Below, one piece after another: positions 61,129 to 64,000 of a stretch of 64,000 nt of DNA. Within the stretch, counting starts at the first letter, position 1. Every line of letters begins with the position of its first letter. The DNA comes from Natrinema mahii. Lineage in GTDB: Archaea; Halobacteriota; Halobacteria; Halobacteriales; Natrialbaceae. A program made the translations under genes and the position numbers. The stretch lies in NCBI GenBank assembly GCA_000690595.2, contig JHUT02000007.1, positions 157,295 through 221,294 on the forward strand, read 5' to 3'. The notes under the pieces were generated by a model that did no database searches, was not told the origin of the DNA, and saw only the letters and a list, made by a program, of their open reading frames with translations.

Positions 61129-62285
61129 CCCGAGACGCCGGCGTCGTCCATCAGCTCGAGGGTCGGCTCGATGTCGGCCAGTTCCGCGAGGTCGATGTCG
61201 GGCGGGCTCAGCTCGTCGATCGTCGGGAGACCGCCGACGGGGTCGACGCCCGAGATCATCGGATAGGCGAAGCTGATCGTCGCGAAGAACTCCTGTGCCT
61301 CGGCCGAGAGCAGGTGACGGACGAAGTCGTCGACCAGTTCGCCGCGTTGGGTACCCTGGACCTTCAGCGCGCCTGCGGCGTTGATCAACGCGCCGGCGTC
61401 GCTCTCGGTGAAGGCCAGATCGATCGGGGCGTCCGGCCGGTTGTTCTTGACCCGCATCGCGTAGTAGTGGTTGGCGAACCCGGCCGACAGCGAGCCGTTG
61501 GCGACCGCTTCGGAGACGGCGTACTCGTTGCCGCGTCGTTCCGTTCCGGCCTCGCTCATGTTCTCCAGCCAGTTACGGGTCTTGTCGTCGCCACGGAGCA
61601 GGCGCATGGCCGTCACGAACGCCTTGAACGCGCCGTAGGTCGGCGCCCAGCCCATCGACCCCTGTAGCGCGCCGGCGTCGGGGAAGTCCTGCACGGTGTC
61701 CGGGATGTCCGACTCGCTCAGCTCGTTCGTGTTGTACGGGACGGCACGGGCGCGACCGGCGACGCCGGCCCACGCGTTGTCGTCGCCGACGAACTGGCTG
61801 TTCCCGACCGCCTCGACTGCCTCGTCCGACAGCGGCTCGTAGGCGTCGTTCTCCGCGACGAACCCGAGGGAACTGGCGTCGATCGACCAGAAGACGTCGG
61901 CCTGGGAGGCGCCGGAGTCGGCCTCCTCGACGATCGTCTGTGCCAGCGACGACGAACTGTTGTCGGTCGAGTGGACCTCGAAATCGGGGTAGATGTCCTC
62001 GAGCATCTCCACGAACTCGTAGTAGATACCGCCTTCACCGCCGCCGATGTAGAGCGCGAGGTCACCCGAGAGATTCGGGAGGTCCTCGATCGACGTACCG
62101 CCCGGTGCCGGCCGGCCGTCGACCAGCGATCCGGACCCCCGGAACTCCGAAAGCGGCGGAATGTCCGCGCTCTGTCCGTCGTCGAAAAACCCAAGACAGC
62201 CCGCGAGCGATGCGACCCCGAGCCCGGAGCCGACCTGCAACGCCCGCCGACGCGACACAGCCCGATTGCCCTTCTCGTCGTTCAT
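61125..62285 (-). CDS. Iron(III)-type ABC substrate-binding lipoprotein, Tat-exported
   Basis: 386 aa. Twin-arginine SRRRALQVGSG (11-21) and lipobox LAGC (Cys30). The domain begins DLALYIGGGEGGIYYEFVEMLEDIYPDFEV and has FWSIDASSLGF, VPYNTNELSESDIPDTV and AEAQEFFATISFAYPMISGV. These are features of the FbpA/AfuA-type ferric-binding proteins. Its promoter has a TATA box (CTATAAGT, on the minus strand) and a palindromic iron box between it and the ATG. First gene of the operon with the permease and probably the GT-C enzyme. Confidence 0.92.
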   Translation of the reverse strand: MNDEKGNRAVSRRRALQVGSGLGVASLAGCLGFFDDGQSADIPPLSEFRGSGSLVDGRPAPGGTSIEDLPNLSGDLALYIGGGEGGIYYEFVEMLEDIYPDFEVHSTDNSSSSLAQTIVEEADSGASQADVFWSIDASSLGFVAENDAYEPLSDEAVEAVGNSQFVGDDNAWAGVAGRARAVPYNTNELSESDIPDTVQDFPDAGALQGSMGWAPTYGAFKAFVTAMRLLRGDDKTRNWLENMSEAGTERRGNEYAVSEAVANGSLSAGFANHYYAMRVKNNRPDAPIDLAFTESDAGALINAAGALKVQGTQRGELVDDFVRHLLSAEAQEFFATISFAYPMISGVDPVGGLPTIDELSPPDIDLAELADIEPTLELMDDAGVSG

Positions 62286-62291
62286 ATTCGG

Positions 62292-62307
62292 TTTAGGTTG
62301 ACCTAAA
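62292..62307. promoter_or_regulatory. DtxR/SirR-type iron-repressor operator 3
   Basis: TTTAGGTTGACCTAAA: TTTAGGT/ACCTAAA around a two-base centre. It lies between the TATA box (about 62309-62316, minus strand) and the ATG at 62285 of the iron-binding-protein gene, so it would block initiation. The best-placed of the four operators for a classical iron-repression role. Confidence 0.8.
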
Positions 62308-62324
62308 AACTTATAGTTGACGAT

Positions 62325-63506
62325 TCAGTCGTCCGCGACGACTCGCGCGCCGTCGGCCTCGAGGCCGGCCGCCGGACGCAGCGTCGCCAGGCAGTCGAGC
62401 CAGTCGAGCATGTACTCGCCGACGTGGTTGAAGAATGCCCCGTTGTTGTAGTCGTCCCAGTCGCCGTCGGCGAGTTCGCGAGCCATCGCCTCGAAGACCG
62501 CGGCGTATGAGTCGGCGTCGCCGCCGGTTTCGTCGATCACGCGCCAGAGGTGTTCGTTCAGCTCGAGGCCCGGTACCTCGTTGTTCAGGTCGTCGAAGGT
62601 GCTGCGGGGGGCCTTGTTGTGTTCACACAGCGGCGCGCCGTTGTAGATCCGCGTGCCCAGCACGTCGCAGGCGCGCTTGAGGAACACGCCCGACCAGATG
62701 TCGTCGAATCGCCCGACGTCCCACTCGTTTTCGTCCATCGGCAGCTGGTAGAACGCCGGGATCACTTCCCGGCGGAACGCGAGGTTCATCGAGCAGACGG
62801 TGAGGTAGTTGTCTCGCGCGGCGACGAAGTCATCGCCGAAGTCGTCGCTCGAGGTGCGGGTCTGGGCCTGCCCCTCGAGGTCGCCGTCCATCAGGATGCG
62901 GACGGCGTCGAGATCGGGCACGTTGGTCCACAGTCCCTGCGAGGCGACGACCTCGCCGCCTGCGATCTCGGTCGTGTCGGTCTCGACGGTTTCACCCATC
63001 GCCGAGTAGGGGTAGCCTCGTGGGTAGAGCCCGTGCTCGTCGGCGTTCTGGTAGAGGACGTTGACCCACTGCTCGTCGGACGACACTTCTTCGATCTCGC
63101 CCTCGAACGCGAGGTTGTCCATGTGCGTGCCGAAGAAGTCCTCGTCCTCGTGGGGCAGCGTGTCGTCGTCGATGAAGAAGCCGTAGTCGAACTCCTCGTG
63201 AGCCCACATATACAGCAGGCCGAAACTCGTCTCGGCGTGACTGGCCGCCGGCACGACGTGGCCGTACTCGGCGACGTCGTGGGCCTCGTACCACTCCTCG
63301 CGGCGGCTCCCGTCGAAGACTTCGCCCGAGACGCCCTCTTCCTCGAGCATGGCTTCCATTTCCTCGGTCTCACAGAAGTCCTCGGTGACGAGGACGACGT
63401 GTAGTCGCTCGAGGTCGAAGCCGTGGTCGCGGGCGTTCGCGAAGTACGAGCGCATGCACTCGTACTCCCGGATCGTCGGGACGATGACACAGATATCTTG
63501 ACTCAT
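62325..63506 (-). CDS. GT75-like glycosyltransferase (reversibly glycosylated polypeptide / alpha-1,4-glucan-protein synthase family)
   Basis: 393 aa. The N-terminal ICVIVPTIREYECMRSYFANARDHGF, then FFIDDDTLPHEDEDFF with DDD at 113-115 (the metal/nucleotide-sugar site), and NLAFRREVIPAFYQLPM, GRFDDIWSG (RFDDIWSGVFLKRA) and HNKAPRSTFDDLNNE match the plant-RGP-like GT75 family. Plant members are UDP-arabinopyranose mutases, and a self-glycosylating or mutase role is possible here. Its promoter has an iron-repressor-type palindrome, so its expression probably rises in low iron. Confidence 0.9.
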   Translation of the reverse strand: MSQDICVIVPTIREYECMRSYFANARDHGFDLERLHVVLVTEDFCETEEMEAMLEEEGVSGEVFDGSRREEWYEAHDVAEYGHVVPAASHAETSFGLLYMWAHEEFDYGFFIDDDTLPHEDEDFFGTHMDNLAFEGEIEEVSSDEQWVNVLYQNADEHGLYPRGYPYSAMGETVETDTTEIAGGEVVASQGLWTNVPDLDAVRILMDGDLEGQAQTRTSSDDFGDDFVAARDNYLTVCSMNLAFRREVIPAFYQLPMDENEWDVGRFDDIWSGVFLKRACDVLGTRIYNGAPLCEHNKAPRSTFDDLNNEVPGLELNEHLWRVIDETGGDADSYAAVFEAMARELADGDWDDYNNGAFFNHVGEYMLDWLDCLATLRPAAGLEADGARVVADD

Positions 63507-63513
63507 TGCCCAC

Positions 63514-64000
63514 CTATTTTTTAGGCGAGCCTAAAACATTATCGGTCTCGCGCGCCGGCTCCGAGGCCGTCGCGTCCGACACGGACAGTCCCAGCGCGGC
63601 GACCGCCCCGGCACCGCCGACCAGCGTCACGCCGTTTTTCAGCGCGTGATCGACGATTGCCGCCGCCAGCGCGGTCCCCGCGCCGACGGGAGTGAGCGCG
63701 ACGACCAGCGCCGTGAACGCGGCCTCGTAGAGCCCGACGCCGCCTTGGGACAGCGGGAGGACCTTCGCCAGGTTCCCGACGCTGACCGCCAGCGTCCCGA
63801 CCGCCAGCAACGGCCCGAGCGCGAGCCCGCTGCCAAGCGCCGCGAGAACGAGTACCGCCGTGAGGACGTCGAGCGCCCAGAGCAGCAGGCTCCCCGCGCC
63901 GATCCGCGCGACCGACGCCGGTCTTCGGGCGACGACCTGAACGTCCCCCGCAAACCCGAGCGCGGCCGCGAGCGCCCGCTCGAGGCGCGGTCGGCCCGCC
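63514..64000 (-). CDS. Lysylphosphatidylglycerol synthase TM-like (flippase-like) protein, partial
   Basis: The window holds only the C-terminal 161 codons; the gene starts beyond the end. The conserved NLAKVLPLSQGGVGLYEAAFTALVVAL, with P-L-S-x-G-G-x-G-x-Y-E, is typical of the LPG-synthase/flippase-like membrane family associated with glycan and lipid export. The last codons (encoding NVLGSPKK) are at the same time the iron operator of the next gene. Confidence 0.88.
   Translation of the reverse strand, partial: AGRPRLERALAAALGFAGDVQVVARRPASVARIGAGSLLLWALDVLTAVLVLAALGSGLALGPLLAVGTLAVSVGNLAKVLPLSQGGVGLYEAAFTALVVALTPVGAGTALAAAIVDHALKNGVTLVGGAGAVAALGLSVSDATASEPARETDNVLGSPKK
63519..63536. promoter_or_regulatory. 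DtxR/SirR-type iron-repressor operator 4, inside a coding region
   Basis: TTTTAGGCGAGCCTAAAA, the longest of the four (perfect apart from the two central bases). It sits 13-30 bases before the GT75 ATG, and wholly within the last codons of the flippase-like gene. It must overlap the TATA region of the GT75 gene. Confidence 0.8.

Overview
The window is chromosomal DNA of an extremely halophilic archaeon (class Halobacteria; a Natrialbaceae-type genome is my best guess, not proven). The signs are very high GC, Asp/Glu-rich proteins with few lysines, many GTG starts, TATA-like boxes about 27 bases before start codons (leaderless transcripts), ATGA/GTGA stop-start overlaps, and typical haloarchaeal families: a fused Kae1-Bud32, HTH-10 regulators, SepF, KdgK, NuoCD, and separate or fused UspA proteins.

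Layout. 1-13 kb: the end of ribosomal protein S27ae, kae1-bud32, a lone nuoCD, an HTH-10 regulator, an ITP/XTP pyrophosphatase, a CBS-less IMP dehydrogenase-like enzyme, a PIN-like pair, a MOT1-type transporter, a chemotaxis transducer overlapping an H-NOX haem sensor, an AIR-synthase-like protein and a PQQ-propeller lipoprotein. 13-23 kb: MazEF, ThiDN with an F420-type oxidoreductase, an amino-acid permease with universal stress proteins, an ABC-2 exporter and VapBC. 23-32 kb: mutS and mutL, separated by a 3.7-kb stretch that holds two identical 137-bp palindromic repeats around one unrecognised gene. 32-51 kb: mostly housekeeping genes (rtcA, kdgK, RNB nuclease, a second ABC exporter, sepF, citrate synthase, threonine ammonia-lyase, RidA). 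At 51 kb a tRNA-Ser is followed by repeated copies of its own 3' end, which looks like a used integration site.

53-64 kb is the most interesting part. Four near-perfect palindromes of the TTAGGC-GCCTAA type, matching the DtxR/SirR/Idr iron-repressor operator family, precede (i) a Tat-exported sugar/alcohol dehydrogenase pair whose flavoprotein carries a CX5CX3C iron-sulfur motif, (ii) a family-2 glycosyltransferase, (iii) a ferric-iron-type binding protein and permease, and (iv) a reversibly-glycosylated-polypeptide-like (GT75) glycosyltransferase. A GT-C membrane glycosyltransferase follows the iron permease, and a flippase-like protein lies beside the GT75 gene. Read together, they suggest an iron-responsive programme that couples iron uptake, surface or secreted glycan synthesis and extracellular sugar oxidation. 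The coupling is inference; the shared operators are visible in the sequence.
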